Below are positions 37,645-44,396 of a stretch of DNA of 52,255 nucleotides, piece by piece (position 1 is the stretch's first letter; every line of letters starts with the position of its first letter). The position numbers were made by a program, and so were the translations under genes. Origin of the DNA: an uncultured Pelagibacteraceae bacterium (GTDB taxonomy: Bacteria; Pseudomonadota; Alphaproteobacteria; Pelagibacterales; Pelagibacteraceae). The notes beneath the pieces were generated by a model, which saw nothing but the letters and a program-made list of their open reading frames with translations, searched no databases and was not told the origin of the DNA. The stretch lies in assembly GCA_902524595.1 (NCBI GenBank), contig CABZDS010000007.1, positions 1-52,255 on the forward strand, read 5' to 3'.

Positions 37645-38934
37645 ATGACTAAAAAGCTTAATATAGCAATTGTTGGATTAGGGCAGATTGGTAATTATCT
37701 CTATAATGAATTAAATACAAAAAAAAAAGATATTCTAAAAAAAACTGGAAAAATTATCTCTGTTTCTGCAATTTCAGCTAAAAATATTAATAAAAAAAGA
37801 AAATTTAGAATTAATAAGAAAATATTTTATAAAGATCCCTTTAAAATTTTTAAAAATAATAAAATTGATATTTTAATTGAAGCCATTGGTCAATCTGATG
37901 GTATATCAAAAAAAATTGTAGAATTTGCACTTAAGAATAAAATTCATGTTGTAACTCCTAATAAGGCATTAATTTCTAAATACGGTAATAATCTTTCTAA
38001 ACTTGCTGAAAAAAATAAAGTTAATTTAGAATTTGAAGCGTCAGTAGGAGGTGGTATCCCTGTATTAAGAACTATTAAAGAAGGGCTAGCAACTAATAAG
38101 ATAAGTAAAGTATATGGAATATTAAATGGCACTTGTAATTATATATTATCTGAAATGGAAGAAACTAAGTCTGGCTTTTCAACTGTATTAAAAAAAGCTC
38201 AATTATTAGGTTATGCTGAACCAGGTAATCCAAAATTAGATTTAAATGGTTACGATGCTTTAGCTAAAGTTAAAATTCTTTCTGCTTTAGCATTTAATAA
38301 TAAAGTATCAAATTCAAAATGTTTAATGGAGGGTATTGAAAATATAGAATACAAGGATTTAGAAATTGCAAATCAATTAAATTATAAAATTAAATTATTG
38401 GGAATAACAGAAATTGTTAATAATAAATTATTCGAAAGAGTTCATCCATGTTTAATTAAAAAAAATACTTACATCGCAAATGTTAATGGTGTTATGAATG
38501 CTGTTATAATTGAAGGTAATCCAGTAGGGGAGAGTGTTTTGCAAGGAGAAGGTGCTGGGCCTGGTCCAACATCATCTGCTTTAATGTCTGATCTTTTGTC
38601 AATTTTACGTGGAAATATCAAATACCCTTTTGGGATTTCTGATAATAAAAGAAAATCTCCTTCAATATATAATACTGATAATTATTCAAATGCTTTATAT
38701 ATCAGGCTTGAAGTTAAAGATAAACCGGGTGTTCTATCTGAAATCACAAAAAAATTTGCTAAACACAAAATTTCTGTTCAAAGATTAATACAAATACCAA
38801 ATAATAAAAATAAAACTGCTTCTATTGTGATTATAACTCACATATCCTTAGAAAAGGATTATCAGAAATGTATTAAATCTTTTAAATCAAATTTAAATAT
38901 TATTAAAAACCCTATATTATTAAGACTTTTTTAA
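37645..38934 (+). CDS. hom: Homoserine dehydrogenase
   Basis: A 429-residue NAD(P)H-dependent enzyme producing homoserine from aspartate semialdehyde, the precursor of methionine and threonine. N-terminal NIAIVGLGQIGNYL, HVVTPNKALIS, ASVGGGIPVLRTIKEGL, GILNGTCNYIL and GAGPGPTSSALMSDLL are family hallmarks. A C-terminal ACT domain (YIRLEVKDKPGVLSEI onward) suggests amino-acid feedback control. The ATG at 37645 is preferred over 37636, which overlaps the previous gene. It supplies substrate that, once acetylated, MetY uses. Confidence 0.95.
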   Translation: MTKKLNIAIVGLGQIGNYLYNELNTKKKDILKKTGKIISVSAISAKNINKKRKFRINKKIFYKDPFKIFKNNKIDILIEAIGQSDGISKKIVEFALKNKIHVVTPNKALISKYGNNLSKLAEKNKVNLEFEASVGGGIPVLRTIKEGLATNKISKVYGILNGTCNYILSEMEETKSGFSTVLKKAQLLGYAEPGNPKLDLNGYDALAKVKILSALAFNNKVSNSKCLMEGIENIEYKDLEIANQLNYKIKLLGITEIVNNKLFERVHPCLIKKNTYIANVNGVMNAVIIEGNPVGESVLQGEGAGPGPTSSALMSDLLSILRGNIKYPFGISDNKRKSPSIYNTDNYSNALYIRLEVKDKPGVLSEITKKFAKHKISVQRLIQIPNNKNKTASIVIITHISLEKDYQKCIKSFKSNLNIIKNPILLRLF

Positions 38935-39833
38935 TGGAACTTTATTTAAAGCTCTTTGAAGTTCTATTCCCTGTATTTTTTATTGTTGGAATTGGTTTTT
39001 TATTAGGAAAAAAAAATCCAAATTTTGATACTTCGTTTATAACATCTTATGCTGGGAATTTTGGAACTCCAGCTTTAGTAATTTTTTCTCTCACTTCTAC
39101 AGGTGTTACTTTTGATATATTTGCAGAATATTTTATTTACGCATTAATATTACTCTCATCATTTGCTTTAATTGGTCTTGTTTTTTTAATTCTTATGAAA
39201 AAAGATTATATTAGAGAATTACCTACTTTTTTTTTACCTAATACTGGTAATATGGGTATACCAATATGTCTTTTTGCTTATGGTAAATTGGGTATGGGTG
39301 TAGCTGCAGCTATATCATCTTTGGTAATACTCTTACATTTTACTGCCAATATATTTCTTGCAAAAAGAAAATTTGATTTTTCTATAATCGCAAAAAGTCC
39401 TTCTTTCTATACAATTATTTTGACTGTTATCTTTTTATATTATGGCAAACAGATGCCAGTTTTTGTGATTAATACAACAATGCTTTTATCTTATGCAATG
39501 ATTGTAATGATTTTAATGTCTTTAGGTATTGCTTTGACCCAAATGAAAGTATTTTCTTTGAGAGACTCAATTATAACATCAATTGGTAGGGTAATCCTGG
39601 GTCCAATTGTAGGTTTTTTTATTATAAAATTTTTTAATTTATCTGGTTTTGCAGCTGGAGTTTTACTAATTCAATCCTCTATGCCAAGTGCGATATTATG
39701 TTATTTGGTTGCTTCAATGTATTCACCAAAAAAAAATGTAGATAATATTTCCAGCACAATTGTTGTTTCTACTTTAATGTCATTGGTTACAGTGCCAATT
39801 ACAGTATTTATTGCTCTTAAATATTTTGCTTAA
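38934..39833 (+). CDS. AEC family (auxin efflux carrier-like) transporter
   Basis: A 299-residue membrane protein with about ten hydrophobic segments. The conserved feature is NTGNMGIPICLFAYGKLGMG in the fourth region, together with IQSSMPSAILCYLVASMY near the C-terminus. Both are typical of bacterial AEC permeases, some of which transport malate or other organic acids. The start shares one base with the hom stop, and the stop abuts the next gene. The substrate is unknown. Confidence 0.87.
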   Translation: MELYLKLFEVLFPVFFIVGIGFLLGKKNPNFDTSFITSYAGNFGTPALVIFSLTSTGVTFDIFAEYFIYALILLSSFALIGLVFLILMKKDYIRELPTFFLPNTGNMGIPICLFAYGKLGMGVAAAISSLVILLHFTANIFLAKRKFDFSIIAKSPSFYTIILTVIFLYYGKQMPVFVINTTMLLSYAMIVMILMSLGIALTQMKVFSLRDSIITSIGRVILGPIVGFFIIKFFNLSGFAAGVLLIQSSMPSAILCYLVASMYSPKKNVDNISSTIVVSTLMSLVTVPITVFIALKYFA

Positions 39834-40682
39834 ATGAAAGCAATATTTTTAAATTTATCCGCATGGATGGTTTTGCCCTTTATGGATGCCATTGCAAAAT
39901 ACTTATCTTCGGATTTATCTTTTTTTCAAATAACGTGGGCTAGATATTTTTTTACAGTTGTATTCACAACTTTTTTTATGTTTTTATTTTATAGGGAACA
40001 ATTGAAGTTTTCTCAAAATATCAAATTACAAATAATTAGAGGTTTGTCTTTATTTTTTGCAAATATATGTTTTTTTTACTCCATTTCTGTAATCTCAATG
40101 GCAAAAGCGTTAACATTGGCATTCGTTGCTCCATTGGTCACAACTGCTCTTTCTCCATTTTTACTTAAAGAAAAAGTCGGATATAGACGGTGGACTGCTG
40201 TATTAGTCGGTTTTTTTGGTATTTTAGTTGTTATAAGACCTGGAATTATAGAGATTAATCTTGCTAGTTTAGCAGCTGTTGGAACAGGCTGTTTTTACGG
40301 CTTTTATCTAATAATAACTCGAAAATTACATTCAACAGATAGTCCTTTACTTACATTGCTGATTACGGGCGTAGTAGGGGCCATTATCGCATCTTTCTTT
40401 GTTCCTATTGTTTGGATTAATCCTACACAAATTCAATGGTCTTGGATGGCTCTGATGGGTATATTTGCCTGTTTAGGCCATATATTAATCATTTTGTCTC
40501 TTCGTTACGCTGATGCTTCAAAATTAGCACCATTTGGCTATTTTGAGATAATCACTAACCTTATTTTAGGTTATTATGTGTTTTCTGATTTTCCTGATAA
40601 ATACACTTTTATTGGACTTCTTATAATTGTTTCATCAGGGTTATATGTTTTTAAAAGAGAATATTATCATAAATATAAGTAA
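39834..40682 (+). CDS. DMT superfamily (EamA) transporter
   Basis: A 282-residue membrane protein with ten hydrophobic segments in two EamA repeats, the second starting near residue 145. ITWARYFFTVVFTTFFM, SMAKALTLAFVAPLVTTALSPFLLKEKVG and the final SLRYADASKLAPFGYFEIITN stretch are typical of drug/metabolite exporters. It begins on the base after the AEC gene stop and is the last gene before a 530-bp gap. Confidence 0.88.
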   Translation: MKAIFLNLSAWMVLPFMDAIAKYLSSDLSFFQITWARYFFTVVFTTFFMFLFYREQLKFSQNIKLQIIRGLSLFFANICFFYSISVISMAKALTLAFVAPLVTTALSPFLLKEKVGYRRWTAVLVGFFGILVVIRPGIIEINLASLAAVGTGCFYGFYLIITRKLHSTDSPLLTLLITGVVGAIIASFFVPIVWINPTQIQWSWMALMGIFACLGHILIILSLRYADASKLAPFGYFEIITNLILGYYVFSDFPDKYTFIGLLIIVSSGLYVFKREYYHKYK

Positions 40683-41213
40683 ATATATGAGTACTATATA
40701 TTAATGTAATACTTAAATTATTACGTGTAAACTATTGTATTTATTACATTTTATAGAATATCTTAACTATAGTTTTATTTATATAAAATATAAAATAATA
40801 GAATCAAATTATATAATTTTCAATTAAATAAGTGCTGATAATTAAAAATAATCAATAAATATGCAGTTATTTGAATTATAAAAATAGACAATAAAATTGG
40901 ATCATGAGATAGGGTACAATAATTCAATAAAATCAACAATTATGAAGAAATTTTAGAACAAATCCATTGATAATAAAATTTTAGTTTTATTTTGATATGG
41001 AAATTTCTTAATATTAATTGATATGAATACAGATAAAATAATAATTTTCTTAATAATTACCTAAGTAATGCAATTTATGAATATAGTGTTTAATGCTCCA
41101 AATATAGGGCTAATTTAGAGATTTCAATTTATAAGCTGCAACCCAATAGGGGAATTTAAAATTGTAATACTAAATGTTGTTAAATTTAAAAAAAACGTTA
41201 ATATTGCTAGCTT
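40683..41213. other. Gene-free 530-bp region, very AT-rich
   Basis: No open frame of credible length, tRNA or known RNA was found. The region contains a short inverted repeat ATTAC-CTAA-GTAAT near 41058 and the imperfect copy of the recombinase core site at 40836-40857. In a window where most genes abut, this length without a gene is exceptional. It may be decayed sequence or an integration region. Confidence 0.6.
40836..40857 (+). repeat. Imperfect copy of the recombinase-adjacent site
   Basis: The 22 bases here match bases 42006-42027 at 18 of 22 positions in the same orientation: identical TGATAATTAA at the left and ATCAATA at the right, differing only in the middle. The pair brackets the segment holding ogt, the RNA candidate and the small membrane protein. 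AT-rich composition means chance similarity is possible. Confidence 0.35.
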
Positions 41214-41489
41214 TTAGAGCAAAATTCCTTCAGATTTAAGTAATTTTTTCTTGGTTTTTATACCCCCTTTTCCAGAATATCCTCCAAGAGATCCATCAGA
41301 CCTGATTACTCTATGGCAAGGTATTTTAGGAGCATATGGGTTTTTTCCAATAGCATTAGCTACAGCTCTAACAGCTTTAGGCTTATTAATACCCTTTGCG
41401 ACGTCAGTATAGGTTAAAACACTACCTTTTTTGATTGTTTTTAAAAATTTCCAAACTATAATCTGGAATTTTGTACCTTTAAGGATCAT
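41214..41489 (-). CDS. ogt: Stand-alone O6-alkylguanine-DNA alkyltransferase domain (Ogt/MGMT)
   Basis: A 91-residue protein consisting only of the C-terminal DNA-binding/methyltransferase domain. It starts near GTKFQIIVWKFLKTIKKG, continues AVRAVANAIGKNP and retains the acceptor cysteine in IPCHRVIRSDGSLGGYSGK. Alkyltransferase-like (Atl) proteins have Trp in place of that Cys, so this one could still accept alkyl groups. The usual N-terminal domain is missing. The ATG at 41489 lies 6 bases after the T tract of an intrinsic terminator, so expression may depend on read-through of the RNA upstream. Confidence 0.85.
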   Translation of the reverse strand: MILKGTKFQIIVWKFLKTIKKGSVLTYTDVAKGINKPKAVRAVANAIGKNPYAPKIPCHRVIRSDGSLGGYSGKGGIKTKKKLLKSEGILL

Positions 41490-41495
41490 ATATAG

Positions 41496-41535
41496 AAAAA
41501 ACCCTGTATCTCTGCACCTTTTCAGGTACAAAGAT
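41496..41535 (-). terminator. Intrinsic terminator at the end of the RNA candidate
   Basis: On the minus strand ATCTTTGTACCT (41535-41524) pairs with AGGTGCAGAGAT (41519-41508) around a GAAA tetraloop, giving 12 pairs including two G-T. This is followed by ACAGGG and six T residues (41501-41496). It is the clearest intrinsic terminator I found in the window. Confidence 0.75.
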
Positions 41536-41715
41536 CAGTAGTTTTTGGCACGTCGTTGTATGCGCTACCGCCATGCCTTTCACCCCGCAATTTTAGCGCT
41601 ACTCTGCGTGGTTTTCTGCCCTCTGGGCTTGAATCTCTCGATTTTTCCCCAGATGGTCAGTTAAGAGTTGCCTCTTAATTCATTTAAGAGATTATCATAG
41701 TGCAAATATAATTAG
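41496..41715 (-). ncRNA. Candidate structured non-coding RNA or ogt leader, unidentified
   Basis: About 220 nt on the minus strand. The central 112 bases (roughly 41549-41660) are about 54% GC inside a genome near 30%, contain no credible frame on this strand, and are rich in short helices: GCCC-AGA-GGGC, GCG-GTAG-CGC within outer arms GGCATG/CGTGCC, and two mutually exclusive 7-bp hairpins at 41661-41690. A promoter lies upstream and an intrinsic terminator ends it. It lacks the SRP core GGAAGGAAGCAGCC, the RNase P GAGGAAAGTCC element and a tmRNA tag ending in Ala-Ala. The family is unknown to me; the 5' end is estimated from the promoter. Confidence 0.65.
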
Positions 41716-41721
41716 TATCAC

Positions 41722-41749
41722 TTTATAGTTGATTATTAAGGGTTTTCAA
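41722..41749 (-). promoter_or_regulatory. Putative promoter of the structured RNA
   Basis: Minus-strand TTGAAA (41749-41744), 16 bases, then TATAAA (41727-41722). Transcription would begin near 41715, about 25 bases before the first hairpin strand. The boxes resemble those before tRNA-Pro and soxB. A second -10-like TATGAT lies nearer at 41699-41694 but has no good -35. Confidence 0.5.
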
Positions 41750-41772
41750 CAGCTGTGAATAGTGTTAACAAA

Positions 41773-41952
41773 CTATCTAGGTCCAACGAAAATTAGAATA
41801 AAATAAGATAAATAGAAAATTATTGTTAAAACAGATAAGAAATATACTTCTAAAGATTTTCCATTTTTTTTGTAAACTAAATAACTCAGTATAGTTAAAC
41901 CTAAAGATATAATTAGAAAATAGCTTGTAGGAATTTCTCCATCTAAAGTCAT
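41773..41952 (-). CDS. Small two-helix membrane protein, unknown function
   Basis: A 59-residue frame starting MTLDGEIPTSYFLIISLG and ending ILIFVGPR. It has two hydrophobic segments (about residues 11-26 and 36-56) joined by a basic loop YKKNGKS, a topology expected of a real small inner-membrane protein. A stop codon lies directly before the ATG. No Shine-Dalgarno sequence is obvious. A longer frame in another register covers the same bases but has an unnatural composition. It lies between the recombinase (divergent) and the RNA candidate (same strand). Confidence 0.6.
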   Translation of the reverse strand: MTLDGEIPTSYFLIISLGLTILSYLVYKKNGKSLEVYFLSVLTIIFYLSYFILIFVGPR

Positions 41953-41997
41953 TAAGCATTTGTTTTATTTCATTTGACATTTAAAATCACTTGATAT

Positions 41998-42032
41998 ATT
42001 ACTAATGATAATTAATTGTTATCAATAGTAAT
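41998..42032. repeat. 14-7-14 inverted repeat, candidate recombinase core site
   Basis: Left arm ATTACTAATGATAA (41998-42011), a 7-base asymmetric spacer TTAATTG (42012-42018), and right arm TTATCAATAGTAAT (42019-42032). The arms are complementary at 13 of 14 positions. It ends 3 bases before the ATG of the tyrosine recombinase gene. The total of 35 bp with an asymmetric centre matches the design of loxP, FRT and dif sites, and the inner ATAA/TTAT is a dif feature. It could instead be an autoregulatory operator. Confidence 0.6.
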
Positions 42033-42035
42033 TAT

Positions 42036-42989
42036 ATGAATGAACTGACAACAGACCTAAAATCGCTTCATGAGGCAACTTTAAATAACCTTAAAAGCTC
42101 AAAGGCAAATAATACTTTAAGAGCTTATAGATCTGACTTTAAAGACTTTGGAGCTTTTTGTGCAAAGCATGGATTAAATTCATTACCAACAGAGGCAAAA
42201 ATAGTCTCTCTATATTTAACTCATCTCTCTAAAAAATCAAAAATAAGCACTTTAAGACGAAGATTAGTGTCAATAAGCATGGTTCATAGGCTCAAAGGGC
42301 ATTATTTAGATACAAAACATCCAATCATCGTTGAAAATTTAATGGGAATAAGAAGGGTCAATGGAAGTATTCAGAAAGGTAAAAAACCTATATTAATCAA
42401 TCATTTAAAATTAATTATTAATGTAATAAATGAACAAAAAACTGAGGAAATAAAAAAACTTAGAGACAAATCAATAATCTTAATTGGCTTTGGGGGAGGC
42501 TTTAGAAGAACAGAGCTCATTTCAATTGATTATGATGATTTAGAATTTGTTCCTGAGGGTCTAAAAATCAATATTAAAAGATCAAAAACTGACCAATTTG
42601 GTGAAGGAATGACTAAAGGACTACCCTACTTTAATAATGAAATTTACTGTCCTGTTACAAATCTAAAAAAATTTTTAGAAATTTCTAAAATTAAGACTGG
42701 ACCTATTTTTAGAAGATTTTCTAAAGGTTCATCACTTACAAATAAAAGATTAACTGACCAATCTGTAGTTTTATTAATGAAACAATATTTGAAATTAGCG
42801 GGTATCGAAAATAAATATTTTGCTGGACATAGTTTGAGGTCAGGTTTTGCTACAGTTGCAGCAGAGTCAGGAGCTGATGAAAGAAGTATAATGGCTATGA
42901 CAGGTCATAAATCAACACAAATGGTTAGAAGATATATCAAAGAAGCAAATATATTTAAAAATAATGCTTTAAATAAAATAAAATTATAA
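42036..42989 (+). CDS. Tyrosine recombinase / integrase (Xer-like size)
   Basis: A 317-residue tyrosine recombinase. An N-terminal SAM-like core-binding domain (NNTLRAYRSDFKDFGAFCAKHG) precedes the catalytic domain. The catalytic residues are all present: Arg in GGGFRRTELISID, Lys in the IKRSKTDQFG hairpin, H-x-x-R in GHSLRSGFATVAAESG, His in MTGHKS and the nucleophile Tyr in MVRRYIKEA. Its length is near XerC/D rather than large phage integrases. The start codon is 3 bases after the 14-7-14 inverted repeat. No phage or transfer genes are nearby. Confidence 0.93.
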   Translation: MNELTTDLKSLHEATLNNLKSSKANNTLRAYRSDFKDFGAFCAKHGLNSLPTEAKIVSLYLTHLSKKSKISTLRRRLVSISMVHRLKGHYLDTKHPIIVENLMGIRRVNGSIQKGKKPILINHLKLIINVINEQKTEEIKKLRDKSIILIGFGGGFRRTELISIDYDDLEFVPEGLKINIKRSKTDQFGEGMTKGLPYFNNEIYCPVTNLKKFLEISKIKTGPIFRRFSKGSSLTNKRLTDQSVVLLMKQYLKLAGIENKYFAGHSLRSGFATVAAESGADERSIMAMTGHKSTQMVRRYIKEANIFKNNALNKIKL

Positions 42990-42995
42990 TTAATC

Positions 42996-44033
42996 TTAAA
43001 CTAACTTATCTCTGTAGCTATCAATTTTTTTTGAAATAAGACTATTTGTTAAAAAAAAGTGTTTATAAATTTTATTTTGTAATGACTTTTTAAAAGACTC
43101 ATTTTTAATAAGTTTTTCGATTGAAATTTGAATATTTTTAACAGTTAAAGACTTTACTCTCATTGCTTTTGGAGATGCCTCCCTGAGACCACCTTTATCT
43201 GTTATAATTAAAGCACATCCCGCACTTGATGCTTCAAGAGCTGTTCTACCAAAAGGTTCGCTCTTTCTAGGACAAACAACAGAAATATCTGACTTAATAA
43301 ACCATTTTGTAACTATATTGTTTTTTTTAAAACCTAAAATTTTCAAATTACTATGTTTAAAAACATGCTTCTCTCTTGGTTCATCACCAATAACAATAGC
43401 ACTCCAATCTGGATACTTATTTAAAACATTAATAATAGCTTCTCCAAATATATCGTAACCTTTGGAAATATTTAATCTACCAACAAATAAAATTATTTTT
43501 TTTTTGCTTTTGAAATTAATTATTTTTTTACTCGTTGATTGGTTAATAACCTCAAGTTTGTTTGTAATATATTTTTTATTTAAACCTTTGGTAAATTGAT
43601 TCAAAGTCCAATTACTATTAAAAATTATTTTTTTTGTTTTGTCATATAAATTAATTCTTTCATTTACAGTTTTTGCCAATTTCATTTCAAGTGGATTATT
43701 GTGGAAATATAAAACAATATTTTTATTTTTTTTATAAATAGAGTTTATATATTCAGGTCTATTATGAATTTCAATTAAATTTGATTCTTTTATTTTTTCT
43801 TCATCTAGAAATTTTTTTACATAAACTCTACTACTGCTTCTAAAAAAAAATTTTGTAAATTTTAGATTAGTATAATTTGTTAATAATTTTTTTTTAAATA
43901 AAGTATTTCCAAATACTTGAATATTTTTTTTATATTTACTTAGTTTAATTGTATCATTTAAAAAAAGTGAGACTGCACCAGCGTAATCAGGAGTAAAATC
44001 TTCTTTATATGGAAGTAGAATTGAGATTTTCAT
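42996..44033 (-). CDS. Glycosyltransferase family 4-type
   Basis: A 345-residue GT-B glycosyltransferase. The N-terminal part begins KISILLPYKEDFTPDYAGAVS; the C-terminal part has the nucleotide-sugar-binding stretch ILFVGRLNISKGYDIF and the E-x7-E signature within RKSEPFGRTALEASSAGCALIITDKGGL. It is likely to add a sugar to a surface glycan. Its start overlaps the GIY-YIG gene by 4 bp, and its stop is 7 bp from that of the convergent recombinase. Confidence 0.88.
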   Translation of the reverse strand: MKISILLPYKEDFTPDYAGAVSLFLNDTIKLSKYKKNIQVFGNTLFKKKLLTNYTNLKFTKFFFRSSSRVYVKKFLDEEKIKESNLIEIHNRPEYINSIYKKNKNIVLYFHNNPLEMKLAKTVNERINLYDKTKKIIFNSNWTLNQFTKGLNKKYITNKLEVINQSTSKKIINFKSKKKIILFVGRLNISKGYDIFGEAIINVLNKYPDWSAIVIGDEPREKHVFKHSNLKILGFKKNNIVTKWFIKSDISVVCPRKSEPFGRTALEASSAGCALIITDKGGLREASPKAMRVKSLTVKNIQISIEKLIKNESFKKSLQNKIYKHFFLTNSLISKKIDSYRDKLV

Positions 44034-44284
44034 TTATAAAAATTAGATTTTAATTTATTTCTGAGCTTGTAGTTTTTTTTAAGTTTATATTCTTCTTTCA
44101 TGGCTTTAGATTTTGAGTCATAACTTATACTATAGGCCATTATCCATTTTCTACCTCTAGTAAATTTTGCTCCTTTTGAAGCATTATGTTTGGCCAATCT
44201 TTTCTTTAAATTGTTTGTATAACCAACGTAGCTAACATATTTTTGTTTATTTCTAGATATGATTAAATAAACAAAGTATTTCAT
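44030..44284 (-). CDS. GIY-YIG domain nuclease-like protein
   Basis: An 84-residue protein of the UPF0213/YhbQ-like GIY-YIG group: FVYLIISRN, YVGYTNNLKKRLAKHNASKGAKFTRGRKW, and the trailing KAMKEEYKLKK with the metal-binding Glu. Such small members may act on DNA or be regulatory; the role here is unknown. The ATG follows the encoded CCA of tRNA-Glu by only two bases on the same strand. Confidence 0.88.
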   Translation of the reverse strand: MKYFVYLIISRNKQKYVSYVGYTNNLKKRLAKHNASKGAKFTRGRKWIMAYSISYDSKSKAMKEEYKLKKNYKLRNKLKSNFYK

Positions 44285-44286
44285 TA

Positions 44287-44361
44287 TGGCGGTCCCTAGG
44301 GGAATCGAACCCCTCTTTCATGGATGAAAACCATGTGTCCTAACCGATAGACGAAGGGACC
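44287..44361 (-). tRNA. tRNA-Glu(TTC)
   Basis: A 75-nt tRNA with encoded CCA. The acceptor GGTCCCT pairs with AGGGACC, the anticodon stem CATGG/CCATG holds loop TTTTCAT (anticodon TTC), and the T arm is GGGG-TTCGATT-CCCC. A weak promoter TTGATT-17-TAGAAA lies before it at the glpX stop. The 3' end is 2 bases from the next start codon. Confidence 0.96.
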
Positions 44362-44396
44362 AGAGATGGAGTTTCTATTGCAATTATTAAAAATAA

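Noticed and set aside
41496..41715. Identification of the structured RNA as tmRNA, SRP RNA or RNase P RNA
   Set aside because: No Ala-Ala-ending tag reading frame or tRNA-like ends, no GGAAGGAAGCAGCC, and no GAGGAAAGTCC were found. Some short words resemble RNase P loops (GTGAAA, CAGAGTAG) but not in the needed context.
41777..41980. A 67-residue minus-strand frame beginning MSNEIKQ
   Set aside because: Its composition is unlike a folded protein and it covers, in another register, the 59-residue frame at 41773-41952 that has clean membrane helices.
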